This document shows, one piece after another, positions 7,824 through 17,432 of a stretch of DNA of 64,000 nucleotides. Under the pieces are notes generated by a model that was given only the letters and a program-made list of their open reading frames with translations, had not been told where the DNA came from and ran no database searches. The position numbers were made by a program, and so were the translations under genes. Origin of the DNA: Idiomarinaceae bacterium HL-53 (GTDB lineage: Bacteria; Pseudomonadota; Gammaproteobacteria; Enterobacterales; Alteromonadaceae). The number at the start of each line of letters is the position of its first letter. Within the stretch, counting starts at the first letter, position 1. The stretch covers positions 1,400,659 to 1,464,658 of the forward strand of contig LN899469.1 in the NCBI GenBank assembly GCA_001458075.1, in the 5' to 3' direction.

Positions 7824-9179
7824 ATGCTCGGTAATTTAGGACTGGTGCTAGGGCTAGCACTACTGATTGGCTTGGCCTTGCGCGGGATGAATATTCTGCT
7901 CGCCGTACTCATATCGATTGGAGTGATTGGCCTTACCAATGCCATGACCTTTGAGCAGATTTATCTGCAATATTTCCCATTTGGTGCTTCCGGCGCCTTT
8001 TCTTTTGCTGGTAACTTCCTCTTGTTGTTCTTGTGCGGTGCTATTTTTGGCCGAGTTATGGCGGCGAGCCGTGCTGCGCAGAGTGTTGCGCTAGCCGTGA
8101 CGCATTGGCTGGGGGCGGAGCGCGCCTTGTGGGTGGCAATGTTAGTATGCGCATTACTCACGTATGGTGGCGTGGTGGTGTTCGTGGTGATGTTTACCAT
8201 GTATCCGATTGGTGTCACCCTCATGCGCGAAGCGAATATTCCACGGCGCTTGTATGCCGCCGCAATTGCATTGGGTGCAGGTACATTCACGATGACCGCA
8301 ATGCCGGGCACGCCTTCTATTCACAACGTCATTGGCGCACGGGCACTCGGCACTGACTTGTTTGCGGGTGCGGTAGTTGGCCTTGTGGCAAGTGCCGTGA
8401 TGATTACACTGGGCATGTGGTATTTACAGTCGCGCTGGCGCAAAGCAACGGCGGCAGGCGAGGGCTATGAGAGCGTACCGAAAGACGAGCAAATGCGAAC
8501 CATAGCGCAAAGTGATAAAGCGACACTTCCTTGGGTGTTGGCTATTTTGCCGGTCGTGGTTGTCTTGCTCACTATCTTAGTGCCGCGCTTGCTTTTGATG
8601 GCGGGTGTAGAAGCCTCATGGATTGGCTTTGCGAATGGAAATCCGGTGTTATGGGCGAGTTTTGCGCTTCTTTTAGGCGCCTTTAGCTGCTTTGTTATGT
8701 TCTCTGATGTTCGCAGTGTATTTGTGCAGTCGGCAGGAGAGGGCGCGAACGACGCCATTATGCCCCTGGTTAATACAGCTGCGGTTATTGGGTTTGGCGG
8801 TGTTGTAATTCAAACCCCGGGCTTTGAAGCCTTTGCGCAGTGGTTGTTGGGCTTGCCATTAAGTCCATTGGTGTCTGTTTTTATTTCTGCGAATCTTATT
8901 TCGGGAATTACGGCCTCGGCCTCGGGCGGCTTGCAAATATTTATGTCGAGCCTTGCGGAAGCCTACTTAGCAGCCGGAGTGGCACCCGAAATGTTGCACC
9001 GTATTGCTAATTTGGCGGCAGGTGGCCTGGATTCCTTACCTCATTCGGGGGCGGTGATCGCGCTCTTTACGCTCATGGGGCTCACACATAAAGAAGCCTA
9101 CAAAGATATTTTCGTCGTGACGGTTTTGATTCCAATGATTGCCGCATTGGTTGCCGTTGTCCTCGCCATGTTGATGTAG
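7824..9179 (+). CDS. GntP-family organic acid:H+ symporter
   Basis: This 451-aa, strongly hydrophobic protein has about 12 helices and the features of the GntP (gluconate/hydroxy-acid) permease family: a Gly/Ala-rich N-terminal half, GAGTFTMTAMPGTPS near residue 150, and ASASGGLQIFMS, AAGGLDSLPHSGAV in the C-terminal half. Members import gluconate, hydroxybutyrate or similar acids with protons; the substrate here is not known. GGGGGCG lies before the ATG. It follows the MFS gene by 16 bases, so it may be the last gene of the same unit; a stem-loop follows at 9191. Confidence 0.8.
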   Translation: MLGNLGLVLGLALLIGLALRGMNILLAVLISIGVIGLTNAMTFEQIYLQYFPFGASGAFSFAGNFLLLFLCGAIFGRVMAASRAAQSVALAVTHWLGAERALWVAMLVCALLTYGGVVVFVVMFTMYPIGVTLMREANIPRRLYAAAIALGAGTFTMTAMPGTPSIHNVIGARALGTDLFAGAVVGLVASAVMITLGMWYLQSRWRKATAAGEGYESVPKDEQMRTIAQSDKATLPWVLAILPVVVVLLTILVPRLLLMAGVEASWIGFANGNPVLWASFALLLGAFSCFVMFSDVRSVFVQSAGEGANDAIMPLVNTAAVIGFGGVVIQTPGFEAFAQWLLGLPLSPLVSVFISANLISGITASASGGLQIFMSSLAEAYLAAGVAPEMLHRIANLAAGGLDSLPHSGAVIALFTLMGLTHKEAYKDIFVVTVLIPMIAALVAVVLAMLM

Positions 9180-9190
9180 ATCTCAAGGTG

Positions 9191-9218
9191 GCGGACACTG
9201 GTCGTATTCAGTGTTCGC
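9191..9218 (+). terminator. Stem-loop after the GntP gene
   Basis: GCGGACACTG (9191-9200) pairs with CAGTGTTCGC (9209-9218) with one G-U pair and an 8-base loop. Only three T residues follow, so it is a weak intrinsic terminator. It could instead be a structured leader of the next gene. Confidence 0.45.
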
Positions 9219-9291
9219 TTTGCCGAGCATTGCTAGACAGCAAGCGAGGGATTGCTTACAACCGAAACAAATACAACAAGTGGAATGCATT

Positions 9292-12200
9292 ATGAAACTT
9301 AAGTTTTCTTGGCTAACGGCCGCTACCATGGCTACCTCTCTACTCGCAGCACCAACTGCTGTGCTTGCTGAAGAAGCGGCAGGTTGGTCTGTTGCTTCGC
9401 CGATGGGTGAATTCAAAGATATCCAAATTCAAACTGATGAAGGCACTTGGATGAGTGTCGACATTAGCCCTGACGGTCGTTGGGTGGTGTTTGACATGCT
9501 CGGCGATATTTATCGTATGCCGGCTGAAGGCGGTGAAGCAGAGTTACTGCGGGGTGGTATCGCGTGGAATATGCAACCTACTTATAGTCCAGATGGTCAA
9601 TACATTGCCTACACATCTGATGAGAACGGCGGTGACAATATTTGGGTGATGAAAGCCGATGGTAGCGAAGCATGGGCGGTCACGAATGAAAACTTCCGCT
9701 TGTTAAATAGCCCTGCATGGAGCCCTGATGGCGAGTACATTGTGGCGCGTAAACACTTCACTGCACGTCGCTCGCTCGGTGCCGGTGAAATTTGGATGTA
9801 CCACCGAAGTGGCGGCACGGGTGTGATGCTCACAGCACGCCCGAATGATCAAAAAGATTTAGGGGAGCCGGCGTTTAGCCCCGATGGCCGCTATGTGTAT
9901 TACTCACAAGACGACACGCCAGGCCCTATTTTTGAATACAGCAAAGACTCTGAAAGCGGTATTTACTCAGTGAAGCGCTACGAGCTAGAAACGGGTGAAA
10001 TTGAAACGGTGATTTCTGGTCACGGTGGTGCCGTGCGGCCAACCCCTTCACCCGACGGTCGTTACCTTGCTTATGTCGCACGCGACGACTTTCAAAGCAA
10101 ACTTTACCTGTTTGATTTAGAAACCGGTGAGCGTAAAGAAATTTTCGGCAACCTGAGTCGAGATATGCAAGAAACGTGGGCAATTCATGGCGTGTATCCA
10201 GCCATGGGCTGGACCGACGATAGTGACCACATCGTGTTTTATGCACAAGGGAAGATTCATCAACTTAACGTGAATAGTGGCGAAGTTGAGAACCTTCCAT
10301 TTCGCGTGAGTACCACCAAGCAAGTGCAAGAAACGGTGCGGACTGCACAAAACATTGATACCGATACCTTCCCTGTGAGAATGCTGCGCAGTACGCAAGT
10401 GTCGCCAAAGGGTGAGCAAGTGATTTACGAAGCGCTCGGTTATTTGTATGTGAAGGATTTACCCAATGGTACACCGCGGCGTTTAACCGATCGTACCGAC
10501 CGCTTTGAGCAGTTCCCTTCGTATTCGCGTGACGGCCGTTCATTGGTTTACACCACTTGGGACGACCAGGAGCAAGGCCAAGTTATTGTGCGCAATTTGC
10601 GCAATGGTCGGGAACAAGTGCTCGCTACCGGTATGGGTAAATTTATTGAACCGGTGTTTTCTCCAGACGGGAATGCGGTTGTTTACCGTAAGATTAGCGG
10701 CGGTTACTTAACCGATCCTGCTTATGGCTTGAATAACGGAGTTTATTACTTGCCGCTGAATAGCGAGAGCCCAGAAAGGATTGCACGCAGTGGCTCGGCC
10801 CCGCATTTCGGAGCACGCAACGATCGTGTGTACGTGCAGGGTATGGGTCGTAGTGGTCCTGAGTTAAGAAGTATTAACTTAGAGAATCACGAAGAGCGTG
10901 TGTTATATACCTCGTCACACGCCACTGAGTACAAGGTATCGCCGAACGGTGAATATCTCGCGTTTGCGGAGCGCTTCCGCGTGCATGTCACGCCATTTGT
11001 AGAGCGTGGACAGCCGATTAGTATTAGTCCTACCGATCGTCAGTTGCCAATTGAAACCTTGTCGCAACGAGCTGGTAGTAACATTTCGTGGACGAACGAT
11101 AGCTTAAATTTATATTGGGCATTGGGTCCAGAGCTTTACTCAGCGTCTCTTGACGGCATGTTCTCGATGACCAAAAGTGACATTGAGCTCGTTGAGAACG
11201 GCACGAATATTGGCTTCGAACAAACAACTTACGTGCCTGAGCAAACGGTCGCTTTTGTCGGCGGGCGTGTTGTGACGATGAATAACGATCAAATTATCGA
11301 AAACGGGGTTGTCGTAGTTCGAGGTAATCGTATTGAAGCAGTTGGAGAACGTGGCCAAGTGAGGGTGCCAAGCAATGCCCGAGTTATCGACACGACGGGC
11401 CAAACTATTGTGCCTGGCCTCATCGACACTCACGCACATGGTGCGCAGGGTGAACAACAAATCATTCCAGAGCAAAACTGGCTATTGTATGCAGGGCTCA
11501 CGTTTGGGGTGACAACCATTCATGATCCTTCGAATAATACTGCACAAATATTCACAGCGAGTGAAATGCAGCGGGCGGGTAATATTGTTGGGCCACGTAT
11601 TTTCTCTACGGGTACTATTTTATACGGTGCGAATGGTCCGGGCTTTACCGCTCATGTAGACAGTATTGATGATGCACGTTTCCACTTAGAGCGGATGCAA
11701 AAGGTGGGTGCATTCTCGGTGAAAAGCTATAACCAGCCACGTCGTGATCAGCGTCAGCAAATTATTCAAGCGGCGCGTGAAATGAATATGATGGTAATGC
11801 CCGAAGGCGGTTCACTGTTCCAACACAACATGTCGATGATTGCAGATGGTCACACGGTGGTTGAGCACTCGATTCCAGTAGAGACCATGTATAGCGATGT
11901 AAAACAATTCTGGAGCCAAACGGAAACAGCGTATACACCAACAACAGGCGTCGGTTTTGGCGGTATTTGGGGCGAGCATTATTGGTATGCACATACCAAT
12001 GTGTGGGAGCACCCTAAGCTATCGAAGTTTGTGCCAGAGCGTATTTTACAACCGCGTGCAATGCGCAGAAATATTGCCCCAGAACATCACTATAATCACT
12101 TCAATATTGCTCGCGGTTCAGCAGAACTTCAGCAAGAAGGCATTATGGTGACTTCCGGTGCGCACGGCCAACGTGAAGGTTTGGCCCAACATTGGGAGAT

Positions 12201-12477
12201 CTGGATGATGGAGCAGGGAGGCATGAGCCCGTTACAGGCGCTTCGCACTACTACCATTGACGCGGCTCGTCATTTAGGTATGGACGCCCACATCGGCTCA
12301 ATTGAAGTTGGCAAACTCGCCGATATCGCGGTGATAAATGGCGATATTCTGGCTGACTTCCGGCAGTCTGATCGTGTCACTTACACCATGGTCAATGGTC
12401 GTTTGTTTGACGCCGATACAATGCAAGAAATGGGACCGACTGCGCGCCCGCGTCAGCCGTTCTACTTCGAAGAATAA
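9292..12477 (+). CDS. Secreted TolB-like propeller fused to an amidohydrolase
   Basis: This is a periplasmic or secreted 1061-aa protein. A signal peptide (about residues 5-24, cleavage after VLA) precedes PD40-type propeller repeats with recurring SPDGxY/SPDGR (SPDGRWV, SPDGQYI, SPDGEYI, SPDGRYV, SPDGRYL). From about residue 645 there is an amidohydrolase domain with the metal motif H714-x-H716 in GLIDTHAHG, then EHSIPVE and the family segment GAHGQREGLAQHWE. The family is thought to act on dipeptides or cyclic amides. The frame is open 81 bases further upstream, but the ATG at 9292 is chosen because it starts the signal peptide directly. It is monocistronic, with a clear terminator after it. 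Confidence 0.85.
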   Translation: MKLKFSWLTAATMATSLLAAPTAVLAEEAAGWSVASPMGEFKDIQIQTDEGTWMSVDISPDGRWVVFDMLGDIYRMPAEGGEAELLRGGIAWNMQPTYSPDGQYIAYTSDENGGDNIWVMKADGSEAWAVTNENFRLLNSPAWSPDGEYIVARKHFTARRSLGAGEIWMYHRSGGTGVMLTARPNDQKDLGEPAFSPDGRYVYYSQDDTPGPIFEYSKDSESGIYSVKRYELETGEIETVISGHGGAVRPTPSPDGRYLAYVARDDFQSKLYLFDLETGERKEIFGNLSRDMQETWAIHGVYPAMGWTDDSDHIVFYAQGKIHQLNVNSGEVENLPFRVSTTKQVQETVRTAQNIDTDTFPVRMLRSTQVSPKGEQVIYEALGYLYVKDLPNGTPRRLTDRTDRFEQFPSYSRDGRSLVYTTWDDQEQGQVIVRNLRNGREQVLATGMGKFIEPVFSPDGNAVVYRKISGGYLTDPAYGLNNGVYYLPLNSESPERIARSGSAPHFGARNDRVYVQGMGRSGPELRSINLENHEERVLYTSSHATEYKVSPNGEYLAFAERFRVHVTPFVERGQPISISPTDRQLPIETLSQRAGSNISWTNDSLNLYWALGPELYSASLDGMFSMTKSDIELVENGTNIGFEQTTYVPEQTVAFVGGRVVTMNNDQIIENGVVVVRGNRIEAVGERGQVRVPSNARVIDTTGQTIVPGLIDTHAHGAQGEQQIIPEQNWLLYAGLTFGVTTIHDPSNNTAQIFTASEMQRAGNIVGPRIFSTGTILYGANGPGFTAHVDSIDDARFHLERMQKVGAFSVKSYNQPRRDQRQQIIQAAREMNMMVMPEGGSLFQHNMSMIADGHTVVEHSIPVETMYSDVKQFWSQTETAYTPTTGVGFGGIWGEHYWYAHTNVWEHPKLSKFVPERILQPRAMRRNIAPEHHYNHFNIARGSAELQQEGIMVTSGAHGQREGLAQHWEIWMMEQGGMSPLQALRTTTIDAARHLGMDAHIGSIEVGKLADIAVINGDILADFRQSDRVTYTMVNGRLFDADTMQEMGPTARPRQPFYFEE

Positions 12478-12496
12478 GTTACTTGTCTCAATAAAC

Positions 12497-12531
12497 AAGG
12501 CCGTTATCTTTTCAAGGGATAACGGCCTTTT
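12497..12531 (+). terminator. Rho-independent terminator
   Basis: AAGGCCGTTATC (12497-12508) pairs with its exact complement GATAACGGCCTT (12518-12529), followed by a short T run. It ends the amidohydrolase transcript. Confidence 0.85.
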
Positions 12532-12572
12532 GCTATTTCTCAGACTATTTTGTAATCTAGTCCGACCAGCGT

Positions 12573-12598
12573 TCAAGAATTTGAGCCAGTGCCGATAT
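12573..12598 (+). promoter_or_regulatory. Candidate sigma-28 (FliA) promoter
   Basis: TCAAGAAT (12573-12580), a 10-base spacer and GCCGATAT (12591-12598) resemble the flagellar sigma-28 pattern TAAAGTTT-N11-GCCGATAA; the -10 box is nearly perfect, while the -35 box is looser and the spacer one base short. It lies 26 bases before a chemoreceptor gene, a usual sigma-28 target. Confidence 0.55.
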
Positions 12599-12623
12599 AA
12601 AGAAATACTCGAGTGGAGGTGGC

Positions 12624-14663
12624 ATGTCAATTTGGGCATCAATTCTAAATAAATTTAAAAAGTTGTCTGTGCGTATTATTGCAGGCTTCGTAGCCGTTGC
12701 GATTTTAGTCGCCATTACAGGTATTGTCGGGCTTGGCTTTATTAATAATTTTGAAAGGACGCTCAATTACGTAACGGACACGACCACACCCACTGTGACT
12801 ATCTCAGGCGAGCTGAAAAATGCCATGTTTGAGGCGAATGCAATTGTAGGGCAGGCGCTTGCCTCGGATGTGATTGGTGATATCACAACCTATGAAGAAA
12901 ACTTCCAGTCGGCGAGTCAGTTGTTTAGCCAGAGTTATCGCCGATTAGACAACCTAATTGATGACCGTAGATTGAAAACAACGCTTGAGGAAGCCGTGGC
13001 GGCTCGTCAGTCTTTTGAGTCTGAAGCGTCTGCACTATTTACTTTTCACCGTACCGCACTTGAACAAGCCGCAGAAGTACGAAGAAACCAAACCGAGTTT
13101 GACCGCATCGCGGCTTTTTTAATCGGTGAGCTTGGCAATATTTCATTCCACGCAGAGCAAGTAGCAGAAGACGTTGAGCTCACTTCTGCAGCGGTCAATT
13201 TGCAAGCGCTCGTAATGGAGATTCAATACCTGACGCGAGATTACTTGAGCCAAGAGCGAGTGGTTTTGTTAACGCCGCTCGCTGAAGAAATTGAACAAGT
13301 TTTCGAGATTTTCGACTTCCCCATGGAAACCTTGGTGGAACGTGCAGATGATGACATTCGTCGCTCGGTTGAGGAAACGCAAAGCTTGCTGGAGCAGTGG
13401 CAAAATGCCGCGTTTGGCTCAGACGCCTTATTCGCCGCCTATACTCGGCAGTTAGAAGCTCAATACGAAGCCTCGGTGCGAGCGGAAGCGATGGCAACTG
13501 AGATTGCGACCGTGAATGCTGCACTCGATGAAGTAGAAGCAGCCGCCACCGCATTGAACGAAGGCGCTGCGAGTGACGCAGAAACCGCGGTTTCACAAGC
13601 ATTCTGGATTATTTCAGTGGTGGTAATCGCTGGCTTCGTGATTGCAGTTGCACTCGGTATTTGGGTGACGCGGAGCGTGACCAAACCACTAGGTGGCGAG
13701 CCGCAAGAAATGCAGGAAATCGCGGATCAAATTGCAGCCGGTGACCTGCGCTTGAGTACTCGTGGTAACGAAACGGGCGTATTAAGCGCCATGATCGTGA
13801 TGGCAGAGAAGCTTCGTGAATTACTTGCAGATATCACTACAGCAAGTCGTACGGTGACTTCCTCCGCTCAGCAAACGAATGAAATTGCGGAGTCGGCGAG
13901 TCGTAATGTGCAAGAGCAAGAATCTTCAGTGGAATGTGCTGTCACAGCTATTGAGGAAGTGGTGAATACGGTACAAGGAATTGCCGATGCCGCGGCTCGG
14001 GCACTGGAAGCAACGCGCAACGCAGAAACTGAAACGCAGAGTGCTGAGCGCGTGTTCCAGGAAACCTCAGAGGCGATCAGTGGTGTTGCTGACGAAGTTA
14101 AACGTGCTGCAGATGTGGTGCAGCAAGTGGAAGAGAAGAGTAATGAAATCGGCACTATCTTGCAGGTGATCGAAGGAATTGCGGAGCAAACGAATCTACT
14201 GGCATTGAACGCCGCAATTGAAGCAGCTCGCGCGGGAGACCAAGGTCGGGGGTTTGCTGTCGTTGCGGATGAAGTGCGCTCGTTAGCTAAGAAAACCCAA
14301 GATTCGACATTAAATATTCAAAAGATTATCGAAGGCTTGCAGAAGGGAACTCAAGATGCAGTGTCGGTGATGACGAGTAGTCGTCGAAGAGTTGAAGATA
14401 CTTTAGACAAATCGGTGGCGGCTCGTGGTGCTCTCGATACGATACGGGAAGCGGTGGGTGAACTTACGGGTATTAACGACCAAGTTGCTACCGCATCGGA
14501 AGAACTGGCTTCAGTGACCGGCGAAATTAAAGGCAATATTGATGAAATTAGCGCTCGTGGGCAAGAGTCGGCTCAGGGTACTTCGCGCATGACCACTTCG
14601 AGTGCGGAACTTTCACAAGTGGCCAAACGCTTGGAGTCGCTCGCAGCAAGGTTCGATGTTTAG
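12624..14663 (+). CDS. Methyl-accepting chemotaxis protein
   Basis: This 679-aa chemoreceptor has a first membrane helix at about residues 13-35 and a large, mostly helical periplasmic sensor with no Cache or TarH signature I can name. A second helix lies at about 327-347, followed by a HAMP segment ([12 protein letters not shown] to AAGDL). The long cytoplasmic coiled coil has the conserved hairpin tip [18 protein letters not shown] near residue 525. The protein ends without the NWETF-type tether for CheR/CheB. GGAGGTGGC precedes the ATG. It signals to CheA/CheW at the cell pole; the ligand is unknown. Confidence 0.93.
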   Translation: MSIWASILNKFKKLSVRIIAGFVAVAILVAITGIVGLGFINNFERTLNYVTDTTTPTVTISGELKNAMFEANAIVGQALASDVIGDITTYEENFQSASQLFSQSYRRLDNLIDDRRLKTTLEEAVAARQSFESEASALFTFHRTALEQAAEVRRNQTEFDRIAAFLIGELGNISFHAEQVAEDVELTSAAVNLQALVMEIQYLTRDYLSQERVVLLTPLAEEIEQVFEIFDFPMETLVERADDDIRRSVEETQSLLEQWQNAAFGSDALFAAYTRQLEAQYEASVRAEAMATEIATVNAALDEVEAAATALNEGAASDAETAVSQAFWIISVVVIAGFVIAVALGIWVTRSVTKPLGGEPQEMQEIADQIAAGDLRLSTRGNETGVLSAMIVMAEKLRELLADITTASRTVTSSAQQTNEIAESASRNVQEQESSVECAVTAIEEVVNTVQGIADAAARALEATRNAETETQSAERVFQETSEAISGVADEVKRAADVVQQVEEKSNEIGTILQVIEGIAEQTNLLALNAAIEAARAGDQGRGFAVVADEVRSLAKKTQDSTLNIQKIIEGLQKGTQDAVSVMTSSRRRVEDTLDKSVAARGALDTIREAVGELTGINDQVATASEELASVTGEIKGNIDEISARGQESAQGTSRMTTSSAELSQVAKRLESLAARFDV

Positions 14664-14667
14664 CGCG

Positions 14668-15603
14668 TTAGGTACGCGCTGCAACCTCTGCTACTAATTG
14701 TCTGAACCAACGGTGGCCCTCGTCGTGTTGTAAGAGAGGGCTCCAAATCATCTGTAAATCAATTTCTGGAATGGGGAAGGGTGGTGTTTTAAGCACCAAG
14801 TCGCCTGCGTCTTCGTAAAGTTTTGCCGCCCGCATGGGCAGGGTGGCAATGAGTCCTTCCCGCGCTAAGTGCATGGCTACATGGTAGTTCCTCGTAAACA
14901 CCTGAATACGGCGAGTATGCCCGAGCTTCGCGAGTGCGTTGTCGACCCATCCCAGCTTTTGCACCGCGTCGGGTGTCATACCGATACCGACACCGAACCC
15001 TGTTTTACTGACCCAGCAATGTTCAGCTTGCAGGTAGGCTTCGAGGGTATAGTTTTCTAAGATCGGATGATCTTTATGAATCAAACACGCAAAGTCGTCG
15101 TGCCAAAGTTGTTTTTGGTGAAACGATTGCGGTAGATCTTCGAAACGGTTAATGGCGAGATCGACTTTGCCATTTTCAACGTCGTGGAAGCTCACATCAC
15201 TGGGGGTCATTAAATCGATAGTAATGTGTGGCGCTTGCTCACGAAGTGATTTAAGGAGTGGTGTCATGAGTGTAGACGCCGCATAGTCGGACGCCATCAT
15301 ACGGAATACGCGATCACTCTCGCTTGCCTCGAACGCACGACTTGGCTGAATAATTTCCTCAACGGAGTATAGAATTTGGCGAACTTGAGGCTTCATTGCC
15401 AAAGCGCGCTCAGTTGGCACCATGCCTTCACTGGTGCGCACTAAAATGGGGTCATTGAGAAGTGTGCGTAAACGCTTTAAACCATTACTCATAGCAGGCT
15501 GAGTGATATTTAGTTGTTCTGCTGCGCGGGTCACGTTACGCTCACGAAGAAGCGCATCTAGGTAAATGAGCAGGTTGAGGTCGATTTGACGAAAGTGATT
15601 CAT
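14668..15603 (-). CDS. LysR-type regulator, probable regulator of the glyoxylate genes
   Basis: This 311-aa protein has a typical LysR winged helix-turn-helix at about residues 8-65 (NLLIYLDALLRERNVTRAAE, then TQPAMSNGLKRLR) and a periplasmic-binding-like effector domain after residue 90. It is head-to-head with aceK and in the same neighbourhood as aceBA. A dyad ATTCATAAGGTGAAT covers its own start codon, and related dyads lie upstream of aceB, which suggests autoregulation and control of the shunt. The effector is not predictable. It converges with the chemoreceptor gene, four bases apart. Confidence 0.9.
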   Translation of the reverse strand: MNHFRQIDLNLLIYLDALLRERNVTRAAEQLNITQPAMSNGLKRLRTLLNDPILVRTSEGMVPTERALAMKPQVRQILYSVEEIIQPSRAFEASESDRVFRMMASDYAASTLMTPLLKSLREQAPHITIDLMTPSDVSFHDVENGKVDLAINRFEDLPQSFHQKQLWHDDFACLIHKDHPILENYTLEAYLQAEHCWVSKTGFGVGIGMTPDAVQKLGWVDNALAKLGHTRRIQVFTRNYHVAMHLAREGLIATLPMRAAKLYEDAGDLVLKTPPFPIPEIDLQMIWSPLLQHDEGHRWFRQLVAEVAART

Positions 15604-15612
15604 AAGGTGAAT
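15598..15612. promoter_or_regulatory. Candidate LysR operator (ATTCA-N5-TGAAT)
   Basis: ATTCATAAGGTGAAT is a 5-bp dyad with the T-N11-A geometry of LysR-type binding sites. It overlaps the start codon of the LysR gene (15601-15603) and lies 51 bases before the aceK start. It matches the site at 20506-20520 in 13 of 15 positions. Confidence 0.55.
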
Positions 15613-15662
15613 TGCCTTTTATGAATGGTATAAATGAGATGAATTATAAGAGGGTGAGAGGG

Positions 15663-17426
15663 ATGACTGCAAATGAAAAACAAGAAGCTCTTACGCCAAA
15701 GAAAATAGCGCGCTTTGTTTTGCGAGGTTTTCACCGACACTTTCGTTCATTTCAAGAGGAGACGGCACGAGCGCGTGAACGCTTTTTACAGCAAGAATGG
15801 ACCGGGGTTCATCAAGCCGCCCGTAATCGTATTAACTTTTACGATCTACGCGTAGATGAGACAGTGTTAGCGTTGCGCCAAACTCACCATGTAAAAACAC
15901 TCGACGAGGAGGTTTGGCGTGAGGCAAAAAGAGCTTATACCGAGCTTTTGGTGTTTCACCCACAAGCAGAGCTTGCAGAAACCTTTTACAACTCCGTTTT
16001 TTGTAAGCTTTTTCATCGTAGTTATTTTCACAATGAGTTTATTTTCGTTGAGAGTGTGTTGTCGAAGCGTATTCCGCTCTCACTTGAAACCGAATACCGC
16101 ACTTATTTTCCGGTAGCGGAAGGGCCGGGTGCCGAAGGGATCAATGAAACCCTTCGGCAAATCATCGCGGATATGGATATTGGCGCGAAGTTCGTGAATT
16201 TAGATCGTGATATTGAGTTATTAATGACTGCATTCGCACAGCAAGCGCAGGTGCGGGCACTGGCCTCGTTTCAATTTCGTATTGATGTGTTGAAATACCC
16301 ATTCTACCGCAATAAAGCAGCTTATGTGGTGGGGCGAATTGTAACGGAGCAAGAGTATTTCCCGTTTGTCGTGCCCATTTTAATTCGCTCTGATGGCAAG
16401 GTGTTTGTGGACGCATTGATTACTGATGTGGAGCAAATGCTCATTATATTCAGTTTTGCGCGAGCTTACTTTATGGTGCAGAGCCGAGCACCCTCTGCGC
16501 TAGTGCGTTTTTTGCAGGGCCTGATGCCGCGAAAGCGGCTCGCAGAGCTTTATTCTGCGATTGGTTTGCACAAGCAAGGCAAAACCGAGTTCTATCGTGA
16601 ACTCTTACAACACTTTCAAGATTCAGACGACCAACTCGTGCTGGCCCCTGGTATAAAAGGGTTGGTGATGGCGGTATTTACCATGCCGTCGTTTCCCTAT
16701 GTATTTAAGGTAATTCGCGACGAGTTTGGGCCAACCAAGCCATTTGGGCGAGATACTGTATTGGCGCGTTATCAGTTGGTAAAGCGGCATGATCGGGTCG
16801 GGCGTATGGCCGACACTATCGAGTATTCTGACGTTGCTTTGCCGTTGAGCCGTATCTCTTCAGATCTCATGGCGGAGTTGGAACAAACAATTGCAGGCTC
16901 CATGGAAATTGAGGGAGACTTTCTAATTCTAAAGCATGTTTATATAGAGAAGCGCTTAACGCCCCTGAATATTTATTTGGAATATGCTGACGAAGCCGAA
17001 ACTCGAGCCATTCTTGACGATTACGGACAAGCATTGAAGGATATGCTGGCAGCTAATATTTTTCCAGGAGACATGCTTTTAAAGAACTTCGGCGTAACAC
17101 GGGGGAAGCGCGTAGTGTTTTACGACTACGACGAAGTGCAGTATTTAACCGATGTGAACTTTCGAGAACTTCCGAAGAGCACCGATACCCAAGATCAGCT
17201 CGCATCTGAGCAATGGTTCTCGGTTGCGCCTGGAGATGTGTTTCCAGAGCAAATATCGTCATTTGTGTTTGCGAATAAGCGGTTGCGAGAAATCTTTCTC
17301 GGTTTGCATTCAGAGCTTGTAGAAGCGGAATATTGGCTTTCGCAACAACGTGCTATAAAAAAAGGAATGCTCCCGGATATCTTTCCTTATCCGCAGAGCA
17401 TTCGCTTCGTGAATCAGTTCAAGTAG
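15663..17426 (+). CDS. aceK: Isocitrate dehydrogenase kinase/phosphatase
   Basis: This bifunctional enzyme phosphorylates and dephosphorylates isocitrate dehydrogenase, steering isocitrate into the glyoxylate shunt during growth on C2 compounds. The 587 aa are close to the usual AceK size. The N-terminal regulatory half is followed by the ATP-binding region around residue 330 (APGIKGLVMAVFTMPSFPYV) and the kinase core with KHVYIEKRLTPLN, then LKNFGV and YDYDEVQYL. The start at 15663 is preferred over the TTG at 15612 because AGAGGG lies just upstream and MTANEK opens a normal N-terminus. Unlike the common aceBAK operon, it runs toward aceA on the opposite strand, six bases apart. Confidence 0.95.
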   Translation: MTANEKQEALTPKKIARFVLRGFHRHFRSFQEETARARERFLQQEWTGVHQAARNRINFYDLRVDETVLALRQTHHVKTLDEEVWREAKRAYTELLVFHPQAELAETFYNSVFCKLFHRSYFHNEFIFVESVLSKRIPLSLETEYRTYFPVAEGPGAEGINETLRQIIADMDIGAKFVNLDRDIELLMTAFAQQAQVRALASFQFRIDVLKYPFYRNKAAYVVGRIVTEQEYFPFVVPILIRSDGKVFVDALITDVEQMLIIFSFARAYFMVQSRAPSALVRFLQGLMPRKRLAELYSAIGLHKQGKTEFYRELLQHFQDSDDQLVLAPGIKGLVMAVFTMPSFPYVFKVIRDEFGPTKPFGRDTVLARYQLVKRHDRVGRMADTIEYSDVALPLSRISSDLMAELEQTIAGSMEIEGDFLILKHVYIEKRLTPLNIYLEYADEAETRAILDDYGQALKDMLAANIFPGDMLLKNFGVTRGKRVVFYDYDEVQYLTDVNFRELPKSTDTQDQLASEQWFSVAPGDVFPEQISSFVFANKRLREIFLGLHSELVEAEYWLSQQRAIKKGMLPDIFPYPQSIRFVNQFK

Positions 17427-17432
17427 CGCAGT

